Positions 54,100 through 62,902 of a stretch of 64,000 nt of DNA are shown here, piece after piece. A model generated the notes under the pieces. That model was given only the letters and a program-made list of their open reading frames with translations, searched no databases and was not told the DNA's origin. Source of the stretch: Vanessa cardui. Its lineage: Eukaryota > Arthropoda > Insecta > Lepidoptera > Nymphalidae. The position numbers and the translations under genes were made by a program. Location of the stretch: NCBI RefSeq assembly GCF_905220365.1, contig NC_061146.1:7381538-7445537 (forward strand). The letters run 5' to 3'. Numbering within the stretch: position 1 is the first letter of the stretch; every line of letters starts with the position of its first letter.

Positions 54100-55011
54100 A
54101 TGGGCATGGACTTCGCTGGGCCAATCCAAGTTAAAAATTCGCGTGTAAGGAAAGCCATAGTCAGTAAAGGTTATGTATGCATATATGTATGCTTTGTCAC
54201 GAAGGCATTTCACTTAGAGTTGACCTCAGATTTGTCAACTGATGCATTTCTAGCATCTTTCAAAAGGTTCATCAGTAGACGTGGTTTGCCCAGCGACGTA
54301 TTCTGCGATAACGGTGGTTGTTTTCGTGGGGCAAGGAACCAGTTAGCTGAGCTGTACAAGCTTAATAGTTCCGCTGCTCACCAGACGCTTGTGCAAGCTT
54401 ATGCCGCGAAAGAAGGTATCCAATTTCATTTCACGCCTAGTTATGCACCGGTATTCGCAGGGCTTGCAGAGGCGGCTGTGAAAAGTATGAAGTACCATTT
54501 AAAAAGAATTGTTTTAGATGCTGCATTAACTTATGAACAGTTACATACTGTTTTATGTCAGATAGAGGCAGTGCTTAATTCGCGCCCCATTTTACCTCTC
54601 TCTGAGGATGTCAATGATTACTGTTACCTGACTCCGGGACACTTCCTTATAGGTACAGCATTAACTATGTACCCTGAGGTAGATATTTCTGAAACCAAAG
54701 TAAATAGACTGGGGTTCTGGCAACAATGTATACAATTACAACAAAGGTTTTGGAAAGCTTGGTATAAATATTATTTAAATACTTTGCAGAATAGAAATAA
54801 GTGGTGTAAATCTATGCCTAATGTAACTGTAGGTGCACTTGTACTCATGAGAGAAGCGAATGTTCCTCCGCTGGCGTGGCCCATGGCACGAGTAGTGGAT
54901 GTATTTCCTGGAAATGACGGCAAGGTTCGAGCCTTGCAGCTAAAAGGAGCTAATGGTCAATTATATACTAGGTCACTGCAAAGCATAAGTGTGTTACCCA
55001 TTGAAAAGTAA
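54100..55011 (+). CDS. pol: BEL/Pao integrase core and DUF5641 region
   Basis: The open frame starts at GMDFAGPIQVKNS (first catalytic Asp), with DVFCDNGGCFRGA (second Asp) and FAGLAEAAVKSMKYHL (Glu), then LNSRPILPLSEDVNDYCYLT and a C-terminal DUF5641-type domain (LQQRFWKAWYKYYLNTLQNR, PNVTVGALVLMREANVPPLA). It inserts the cDNA in an intact element. It is the 3' end of the polyprotein, separated from the first part by frameshifts, so the ATG at 54100 is not a natural start. Confidence 0.85.
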   Translation: MGMDFAGPIQVKNSRVRKAIVSKGYVCIYVCFVTKAFHLELTSDLSTDAFLASFKRFISRRGLPSDVFCDNGGCFRGARNQLAELYKLNSSAAHQTLVQAYAAKEGIQFHFTPSYAPVFAGLAEAAVKSMKYHLKRIVLDAALTYEQLHTVLCQIEAVLNSRPILPLSEDVNDYCYLTPGHFLIGTALTMYPEVDISETKVNRLGFWQQCIQLQQRFWKAWYKYYLNTLQNRNKWCKSMPNVTVGALVLMREANVPPLAWPMARVVDVFPGNDGKVRALQLKGANGQLYTRSLQSISVLPIEK

Positions 55012-55433
55012 TTTTCTAATAAAATAAGATGTCTTTATTGTAATTTTAGCTATGTAACGTGTATAAGTGTTCTATTTTTATATAAAAGTATAAAAAGTAG
55101 TAACTAATTCAACAAAAAATATAAAATACTTATCTGTTATTGTTGTGTAATAGGTATTGTGTTACTAAGTGCATAATATTACATGCCTTACCTGGTTGTA
55201 TTAGATTAAGTTATATGTAGGTTTAGTACATAACATATGGATTCACTTCTATGTATCCTATAGATTCGTAAATTTCGCTTTACATGCCTACCTACTAGGT
55301 TGAATTAGAGTAAGTTATAGTAATTTAAGTTACATAGCATTAAGACTCATTTGCATGTATCGTTTTTACCTTTAGATTCTGCTGTATGTAGAAATAAGGG
55401 ATTGTTATTGTTTGATTGCCTGGGGCGGCAGTA
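55012..55433. other. BEL 3' non-coding region
   Basis: AT-rich and without a gene. It ends with TGGGGCGGCAGTA, a weak polypurine tract, before the 3' LTR. Confidence 0.6.
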
Positions 55434-55652
55434 TGTTTATGGCAACACAAAATATATAATTTTTTAGTCTGTAAACGTTGCGCGTCTAGTTTTTTAGCTA
55501 TGGCAATGTTTTTGTAGTCCGCCATTGATTGATTGAACCACCGTGTCTGTAACTAACGTGAGCATTAAAAGTGTTAATTAAAGCAAGTCGTTTCAATAAG
55601 GAATCAAGCTAAACCTAAATACCTACAGTCCACAAGAACACCGAAGTTAACA
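55434..55652 (+). repeat. BEL/Pao 3' LTR
   Basis: 219 bp, identical by eye to 49197-49415, followed by the target duplication GCCTC at 55653-55657. Confidence 0.95.
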
Positions 55653-56266
55653 GCCTCGATTCTGGAGTGCGCCCAGGTGCTGCTCACCCGCACTGACACG
55701 GAGGAGACGGCGCTGCTGCGGGCCCAGAACACCAGGCTCGCAGCACAGGTGGAGGCGCTCAGAAAAGAGCACCTCGAGCTCAAGCGAGCGCCGTCGCCAC
55801 CTTCTGCGAGTAAGTGATGCTCGCGAAGGAGGCGGCAGAAAGGGAGAGAGAGGCTGCCTCCTCTTTCCCCTCACGCAGCAGACGAACTGGGCGTCGCAGG
55901 GTGGTCGCCGACTATCGACCACCCTAGGGCGTGGCCTGCGGACGGCAGACTCGGGGCGTCTCGCCGTCCGACCAGCAACAGGCCTCAAGGCGGCGGCGTC
56001 GTGTTCCGCACGCGCGCCTCGTAGTGGAGTCCTGCGGCCGAGGTGACAGCCGCAGTGATTGACGGGGCACGCCTGACTCTTTACATCAGGCGAGTCAACG
56101 CCCGTCGGAGGGGTGCGAAGAATGCTTCGGCGATACCCTCCCCTCCGCCTTATGGGCACACGGAGGACACGGGTTGGGTTTTAGTCAGTAGGAGTCTGAC
56201 AGTCCCCTTCGCTCTTCCCCCAGAGCGGAGGGGCTCCATGTAGGATTTCCCAACCATAAAAAAAAG
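55653..56266 (+). pseudogene. R1-clade LINE copy E, remaining ORF1, ORF2 end and 3' UTR
   Basis: Immediately after the BEL element the ORF1 sequence resumes (ILECAQVLLTRTDTEETALL, LAAQVEALRKEHLELK) until about 55797. It then jumps to the last codons of ORF2 (MLAKEAAEREREAASSFPS, stop near 55925), so nearly all of ORF2 is deleted. A GC-rich 3' UTR follows, ending in ACCATAAAAAAAA at 56256-56266. The leader of copy F follows with no spacer. Confidence 0.8.
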
Positions 56267-56575
56267 GACCAGCTCCTTGGGGTGCATGTCAGTCGCCTCC
56301 TCGTGGCGCACCCTGGGCAACGGGGCCGGCTTGAGCTTGCTCGCCGGCCACAGCTAAGACTGACGCGGAGGGCATGCCACGGGTCGCTCCCGGTCTTTCT
56401 CTGTTTTCAGAGTGGACTGTGTGCGCGGCCCCGTGGCAAAGAAGGGAGTGTAAATTTATTTTGTAAATATATATTAATTAGTTATGTAATTTAGGTAGGC
56501 TATAAATATTTTATTTTATTTGTATTTAATGTAGGTTTTGTAAATTTTTTTGTAAATTTTACTTTTGTTTTGAGG
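56267..56575 (+). mobile_element. R1-clade LINE copy F: 5' end only
   Basis: Leader GGACCAGCTCCTT, ribozyme and 5' UTR match copy C (34206-34530) nearly base for base until TTTTGAGG at 56575, where sequence unrelated to LINEs begins. It is a head-to-tail neighbour of copy E. Confidence 0.8.
56279..56364 (+). ncRNA. HDV-like self-cleaving ribozyme, LINE copy F
   Basis: P1 GGGGTGC (56279-56285) with GCACCCT (56308-56314); P2 GTCAGTC (56288-56294) with GACTGAC (56358-56364); P3 GCC/GGC (56295-56297, 56305-56307) around TCCTCGT; linker GGGCAAC (56315-56321); P4 GGCCGGC/GCCGGCC (56324-56330, 56343-56349) extended by GAGC/GCTC; J4/2 ACAGCTAA with the presumed catalytic C at 56354. Cleavage is predicted before G56279. 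One base in J4/2 differs from copy C. Confidence 0.9.
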
Positions 56576-58400
56576 TTACGATGAGGTTTGTTTCGATTTG
56601 TTTACATTTTTGCTTGGTTGCGGGTTTGAGCTTTTTATGCATTTTGTTGTAGCATGGAACGTAACAGAATTACTGGTAGAGATATTGAAGATTATTTAAG
56701 CCAGTTAGAGGATGGTTATTTGTCCGAGGATAGTAATGAAGAAGATGAAAACGATTTTGAAGATATTCTAACTACTGCAGAGCTGCGAGTCGTACTGGAA
56801 GAAAATGAACAATCTGAACCTGTAGCCGATGTGCAAGACCCCTCTTTGATAGAAGACCCTCCTTTGATAGAAGACCCTGCATTGATTGATGACCCTGTCC
56901 CAGGTCTAAACAATAATACTACTAGTGGTTGCCAACCAAATCGTGATGATATTGATGTGCAAAGGCTTATATGGAAAAAGCAGTCACTTACATTCCAAGA
57001 AGATAACATACGATTTCAAGGTTGTAATGATCTTCCTGCATCAATAATGACACTCGAAACGCCTTTTCAATTTTTCTCCTATTATTTTACTCCGGATTTC
57101 ATCAGCAATATCACTGAAGAATAGAACAGATACTCCGTTCAAAAGCAACCAGATCGTCCCGATTGTGTGACTGACTTTGAGATACGTAAATATATGGAGA
57201 TATTGATCTTCATGTCTGTATACCATTACCCGAATGTTCGTTCTTATTGGCATACCAAATTTGGCTTTCAGCCCATATCTAAGCCTGTAAACAGGTTTGA
57301 AAAAATAAGGCTCATCATTCATTTCAATAACAACAATATGCACAAACCCATAAACGATCCCAATCACGATAAACGGAATTTTTTTTAGCTGTTTGGGCGC
57401 ATAACGCCTACACAATTAATTTTATATAATTAACTAAAACTAAAATACTTTTTTAATAACGTCAAACGTCGTAAACTTCATTAATTGTCAATTGTCATTC
57501 GGTCTATTCTCTCTCCGATCGCCACGCTGTAAACATCTTTTGTATTAAACCCAGTTATAAAGTTTTGGTTGTTTAATTTGGCACCAGTGTATAACGAAAT
57601 ATACACTAGCATACCGTTGGATCAACGCCTATCCATCGATGAGCAAATGTGTGCTACAAAAATACGGCATTTTATGAAACAATATTTGCCTGGAAGAGAT
57701 CACTACTTAGTGATATGGCCCTTTGCATACTTTTGTAGTGATTTTGATTTTAAGCTTTTTTCTTGTATTTTGTTTATTTTCTGTGTGCAATAAAGCTGTT
57801 TATTATTATTATCTTTGAAACCACATAAATGGGGTTTCAAATTGTTCATGCTTTGTTCATTGATGGGCTATGCCTATAAATTCATTATATACTCAGGAAA
57901 GGACAATGAGCCCATGCTATAAAACTTTCGCGAGCCATTCCAAGAAGAATGAATCACATTGTCTACTTTGACAATTTCCACACCTCTTTGCCACTCATGT
58001 ACTATTTGGCAAAACAAGGCATATGGTGTTTGGGAACCGTGCAAAGAAACCGTCTCGGCAAATCTTATAAATTGCCTACAAAGCAACAAGTGATGGCAAA
58101 GTCTGTGGAAAGGGGATCTTATGAAGAATATGTGACCAGCTACAATGGAATTGAAATGTCTTCAGTAAGTTGAAAAGACAATAGACAAGTGACTTGGCTG
58201 TCTACTTATGTGGGAGCTGAGCCTATATCCACCATTGAACGCTATGATAAGGTTGAGAAGAGGAAGAAATTTATACAGTGTCCAAAAGTTGTGGTGTGGA
58301 TTTAATGGACTCGTACTTGGGCAGGTACAGAATCCGCATGAAAAGTAGGAAGTGGTATATTAGGCTATTTTATCACCTTTTTGACTTGACAGTCATAACT
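56576..58400 (+). pseudogene. piggyBac-type transposase with insertions
   Basis: The ATG at 56654 starts an acidic N-terminus with a short repeat (SLIEDPPLIEDPALIDDP), followed by the DDE_Tnp_1_7 region: TPFQFFSYYFTPDFISNITE, IRKYMEILIFMSVYHYPNVR and NRFEKIRLIIHFNNNN. Unrelated sequence interrupts at about 57388-57570, then RLSIDEQMCATKIRHFMKQY (first Asp), another interruption at 57688-57818, and KWGFKLFMLCSLMGYAYKF, HIVYFDNFHTSLPLMYYLAK (second Asp) and VDLMDSYLGRYRIRM (third Asp, other frame). The C-terminal Cys-rich domain is lost after about 58390. It has multiple stops and is dead. Confidence 0.85.
57688..57818 (+). repeat. LINE 3'-tail insertion inside piggyBac
   Basis: GGAAGAGATCACTACTTAGTGAT..., a terminal AATAAA (CAATAAAGC near 57788) and a TTATTATTATTAT tail resemble the 3' end of LINEs or SINEs common in moths. 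It interrupts the piggyBac protein between HFMKQYLP and KPHKWGF. The identity of the parent element is recalled from pattern only. Confidence 0.45.
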
Positions 58401-58454
58401 ATATAATGACTACGACCATAACTAGTGCGCTGTTCGTGAATTTCAAAAATAAAA

Positions 58455-60175
58455 ACGAAATTTAAAGAGCTGTTCATATTTTGCGGCTGTCTCGAAATAC
58501 TGTGATGCGCCGTATAGAAACAATAAGTAAAAACTTAAACGAACAACTACAAAAAGATATCGTCCTATGCGTTGCTTTCACGCTTCAATTTGGCGAGTCA
58601 ACAGATATCACTGATACTGCACAATTACTTGTTTTTTTTCGGATGGTCTTTGAAGATTTTTCGGCCAAAGAAGAACTGCTAAGTATGATTTCCTTAAAAG
58701 AAACAACTCGTGGCCTTGATATATTCACGGAATTCAAAGCATATATTTGTCAGATTAAGCTACCCTTGTATAAACTCGTATCAATGACAACTGATGGAGC
58801 TCCTGCAATGACAGGTATTCATAATGGTTTTATTAATTTGTGTCACAAAGAAGAAGATTTTCCAGACTTCTTTAGCTACCACTACATAATTCATCAACAA
58901 GTACTGGCTAGTAAGAGATTAAACACGAAACATGTGATGGATATTTCTTTCAAAATTGTAAATTCCATAAAGGGAAAGTCCCTCCAAAGGCGGCTCTTTA
59001 AACAGCAATTAGATGAAAAGGAAACAGAATTGGCATTGCACACTGACGTAAGGTGGTTGAGCCGAAGCAAGTTTTTCAAAGATTTCGAGATCTATTGGAA
59101 GAAATAATAAAATTTCTTGATGAATGGTGTGATGATTGTCAGCAATTGTGTAATTTAGACTGACAATGTGATTTAGCTTTCTTGGCTGATTTTACTGGAA
59201 AACTGAGTACATTAAATCTGAATCTACAAGGCAAGAATAAAACATTAACAGAAATGATGAGTCCTATTGCAGCATTTCAAAGTCAAACAGAATCTATGAT
59301 AGTTGTAAACTATCATAGATATTTGTAAACATCAAGGATCATTTGGAAAAACCTACAATTTCATTTCTGAGAAGTACACGACAGAAATTAGGGCAGTGTT
59401 AGCAGAGTTCGAAATTCGCTTTAGTGATTTCAGAAAAATTGAGTAGTTGGTTCAATTCATAAGTTATCCGTTATATGATGCCATTGATTATAGTGATATC
59501 TATGAATTGGCTACAAACTTTGCAGATACATTTCAAATGGAGCAAATGAACAGACTCATGGCAACATATAACGAATTTTCGTCTAAGGGTGACATCGATA
59601 TCTTTCACCCTCAAGATTGTGCCAAATTTGTTAGAAAGTGTTTAGATGTTATTTATGACGAAGAATGATTGTATAGTTAATAATTTTTTGTTGCACTTTA
59701 CTTCTCTATCTCATCTAGATTAAGTGGATTAATTTGTTATTAATTTAATTCTTAATTTTTAACTTTGTTTGCACCTAGCTTTATTTTGTTTTGTTTTGTT
59801 TTGTTTTACTATTTAGATGATACCTTAATAGCATCATGTAATCGCACACAAACAAATGCCAACAATGTTGTATACACCTGTAAAGGCAAATCATACTGGA
59901 TTGTATATTTAGTGCATTATAATATTGTGTTAGTTATTATGATAAGTCGATGGTGTATCTTAATAAATAAATAAATAAATAAAAAAAAAAAACGAAATTA
60001 TTACTCTGCGCTGCGACATATTTCTAAAAGCAAGAACACCCGCAAGTCAAGATTTCTGGGTATTGGTTTCCAACGAAAAATATCCAAATTTGAAAAAATG
60101 TGTTGAACAACTTCATTCGTGTTTTGGTTCAACATATTTATGTGAGTCAACATTTTTCTACTTAAAACAAAACAA
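58455..60175 (+). pseudogene. hAT transposase of the GTF2IRD2/ZBED-like group
   Basis: An open frame (58481-59107) reads LSRNTVMRRIETISKNLNEQ, FGESTDITDTAQLLVFFRMV (first Asp), LVSMTTDGAPAMTGIHNGFI (second Asp), and ELALHTDVRWLSRSKFFKDF. Broken frames continue LAFLADFTGKLSTLNLNLQG and EFEIRFSDFRKIE. After a non-hAT insertion the dimerisation domain appears at about 59995-60170 (KARTPASQDFWVLVSNEKYP-like, FGSTYLCESTFFYLKQNK). There is no start or zinc finger, the upstream side abuts piggyBac, and stops are present. Confidence 0.75.
59545..59992 (+). repeat. LINE 3'-end insertion in the hAT gene
   Basis: Between the FQMEQ region and the hAT dimerisation domain there are about 450 foreign bases: the end of a frame (CAKFVRKCLDVIYDEE then stop at 59666), a T-rich UTR with TTTTG repeats near 59790, and a terminal (AATA)n plus poly(A) at 59965-59992. 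This is a 5'-truncated LINE tail. The parent family is unknown. Confidence 0.55.
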
Positions 60176-60270
60176 AAATAAACACCTCCTTCTCGCTTGA
60201 CAGACGCTAGCGTTTTAGCATTTTACTCATAATTTAGATTTTTTTTTCGCTTTGCTTTCTTTTTTAGACA

Positions 60271-60570
60271 ATGGGTAGAACCACGTCTGCTCAAATAATG
60301 AAAAAGTACAGAGAGAGACTTAAGAATAATCCTGAAAAGAATCAAATTCATTTATCTAAAGAAAGGGAGAGGGAAAAGAAAAGGAGGGAGAACATAGAAA
60401 AAGAGAATTCTTCAGTACAACTAAAAATAAAAGAAGAGCTGAAGAAACTGAAAGAAAGAGAAAGTATAGGAATAAGATAAAACGACAATGACAGACAAAT
60501 ACTACTACAGGCGAACAATCGTTCTCGTCATTGGGATCATATTCTTGTAATGAGACGTTTGGTAAGACTG
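60271..60570 (+). pseudogene. Lys/Arg-rich coiled-coil fragment of a repeat-associated gene
   Basis: The ATG at 60271 opens 69 codons: MGRTTSAQIMKKYRERLKNN, then an uninterrupted charged helix (KEREREKKRRENIEKEN). A frame change near 60470 continues with SFSSLGSYSCNETFGKTVSI. Multi-copy insect genes with the same style of start (SA...KYRERLK.NP.K) and a later SFGKAV-type motif are familiar to me, but the function is not. The copy is cut short and probably dead. Confidence 0.4.
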
Positions 60571-60737
60571 TAAGCATAGTTATATAGAATAAATAACAAA
60601 TAAATAATAACAATAGAACACTGCCTTCTAGCCCAAACAAAAAAGCATAGGAGTAATGCGCAAACTTGTCCTTGATTTAGGCATGTTAGGTGATGATTCT
60701 TTTTTAAACATGCTTTCCAGAAAAAAGTAACGTTATA

Positions 60738-61055
60738 CAGTTCTTGCAAATCAGGAAGGCGAGTAGTTTTTATTTGTGGTTAAACGTGTACATGCATATT
60801 GCAATAGTGTGCGTGTCTGACGACGCGGTCAGTTGCGAGCGCGCCATCGCTCAGGTTAGTTGTGTTTATTGTTCCCGGACGCTAATTGCCGTAAAGTACT
60901 GTCAGCATGTCAAAGCGCAAAGTTATCCATAGCGAGGTAAATTGTTTTTTTTCTAGTTTTGACATTAAATAATATACCTACATACCTTTTAAATTTTGCT
61001 TTCCTGTGACTTATATATTTGTATCTGTACTGTATCTGGCAAATTTTAATAAACT

Positions 61056-61088
<33 letters not shown>

Positions 61089-62900
61089 AAATGGTTATTT
61101 TTTTAATTTAAGTTATTGTTTAGTTTTGACTTTTGATACTTATTCAATTGTATATTTTATTGTTTTTAGGGTCGAGCAATCATTGCTAAAGTCTTTCACT
61201 TTCTTAAAGATGAATATAGTTTTATGAAAGCAAATAACAGTGATGGATGTGACCTAAGTCCATTAGCAAACATATTAGAAAGAACTGCCCAAGCAACAGG
61301 CGTCAGTGAACGCACAGTAACTAGGATTTTAAAAGAAGAGAAGGAGTTGCCATCGTCATCAACCAAGTTTACTTCACCCATGAAAAAGCGACGTAAAAGA
61401 GACAGTAAATTTATTTTAGATAATATGAATCAAGAAATTATTCGAACTACAATTCAAAATTTTCATATAGAACACAATGAACTTCCAACTTTGGCAAAAC
61501 TTCAGTCTGCATTAAGAGAAAAAATTGGTTTTGACGGATGTTTGAGCACATTACGTTCGTTGCTTATAAAAATGGGCTACAAATGGACCAAGACTGAAAA
61601 CAATCGTAAATCTTTACAAGAAAGGCATGAGATACAATTGTGGAGATTTAATTTTTTGAAAAAAATTCATGGATACCGTGAACAAGGCCGTCCCATTATA
61701 TATACAGACAAAACCTATGTGCTAACCTCGCATGTACGTCAAAACACGTGGAATTTAAAAATGCTAGATAATAAGACAAAAGACAAGTCATTTAAAAAAA
61801 AGTTGAGTACCGGTGCTCGTTTTATTATAGTGCATGCAGGTAGTAGTAGTGGATTTATTAAAGATGTTTCGTTAATATACAAAGCATCATCCACAACTGG
61901 AGATTATCACTCTAATATGAATTTTAATAATTATAACAAATGGCTGAATGAAAAGCTGCTGCCAAATTTACCAGATAAATCTGTTATAGTGATAGACAAC
62001 GCATCCTATCATAATACTCGAAGTAGTAGTATACCTACGTCAAATTCGCGCAAGAGCGACATGCAAAAGTGGCTGACGGAACACGGTATTCCTTTCAATG
62101 AACGGTCCCGCAACGTAGAATTGTATGATTTAATAATCAGAAATAAGCAGCGTTTTATTTCATATAGAATTGACGAGATAATAAAAAGCAAAGGTTTCGA
62201 AATTCTTCGACTGCCACCATATCACCCCGAGTTAAATGCCATTGAAAACATCTGGGGTATTTTGAAGAATAAGATTGCCTCGAAAAATATTGGTCAAAAT
62301 ATGACAGAAGTACAAAATTTAAAAGCTGAAGGTTTAAACAGTATCGATAACAACATCTGGTTTAATACATGCAAGCATGTCGAAAAAATTGAAAAGGAGT
62401 ATATGAAATATTTTGATTATGACTTTGAATTTATAATTAATGTGGGTGAATCAAGTGATAGCAGCACGACTGACTTTGAAACTAATAGCGACAGTTCCGT
62501 AGAAGATTAATGCGACACATTTTTCACATTCGTAAAAATAGATGGAAGTTTGTTATTAAATAGTTCCAGCCTAACCTTATTTTCATAATTTTGCCATATC
62601 TTGAGTTCAATTGGGTATCCTTAAGTCTTAAGTTTCGCTTAAATTACCGTCAAACTTAAACCCAAATGTAGAAAAACATAATTTTATTTTAATACATTCC
62701 CTTACTTAGTATTTTAAATAATAAAAATTTTAGTTAAAAAGTTTTATGTTTTATTTTAAAATCAATTGAACATATAAAAATATTGGTATTATTTTTATGC
62801 TAACCATACCCGCTTTCGTTTTCACGCACACTTAGACACGTATACGGACACGTATTTACCACAAGTAAATTCCGCTCGACTTCGTGATTTGCAAGAACTA
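60738..62900 (+). mobile_element. Complete DD82E (Sailor-type) Tc1/mariner-superfamily transposon
   Basis: Imperfect terminal inverted repeats of about 85 bp start CAGTTCTTGCAAATCA at 60738 and, as complement, TAGTTCTTGCAAATCA at 62900; later shared words include CTTGTGGT/TTTGTGGT, ACGTGT and GTGTGCGTG. TA flanks both ends (60736-60737 and 62901-62902). The 2,163 bases hold one transposase gene with an intron and no disabling mutation. It is the only DNA transposon in the window with both ends and an intact gene. Confidence 0.85.
60907..62510 (+). CDS. DD82E transposase, two exons, intact
   Basis: Exon 1 is 60907-60936 (MSKRKVIHSE) with donor GAG|GTAAAT; exon 2 is 61170-62510 after acceptor TTTTTAG, in the same frame, giving 456 residues. 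The intron has an (AATA)n run at 61060-61087. An N-terminal helix-turn-helix (ATGVSERTVTRILKEEK) is followed by DNA-binding and core regions. Catalytic blocks: IIYTDKTYVLTSH (Asp near residue 190), SVIVIDNASYHNTRS (Asp near 286) and HPELNAIENIWGILK (Glu near 369), with 82 residues between the second Asp and Glu. The tail is Ser/Asp-rich (SSDSSTTDFETNSDSS). It would cut and join at the TIRs into TA. Confidence 0.88.
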
Positions 62901-62902
62901 TA

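Larger units (their letters stand above)
49197..55652 (+). mobile_element. Complete BEL/Pao LTR retrotransposon
   Basis: Two 219-bp LTRs (49197-49415 and 55434-55652) that appear identical base for base enclose gag-pol. The target duplication is GCCTC (49192-49196 and 55653-55657), and removing the element rejoins the ORF1 sequence of LINE copy E. Identical LTRs mean a very recent insertion, yet the gag-pol frame is broken in the second half, so this copy was probably mobilised by proteins from a sister copy. Confidence 0.95.

Noticed and set aside
60271..60480. Complete small host gene
   Set aside because: The protein-like sequence continues in another frame after the stop and resembles a multi-copy family, so it is more likely a fragment.
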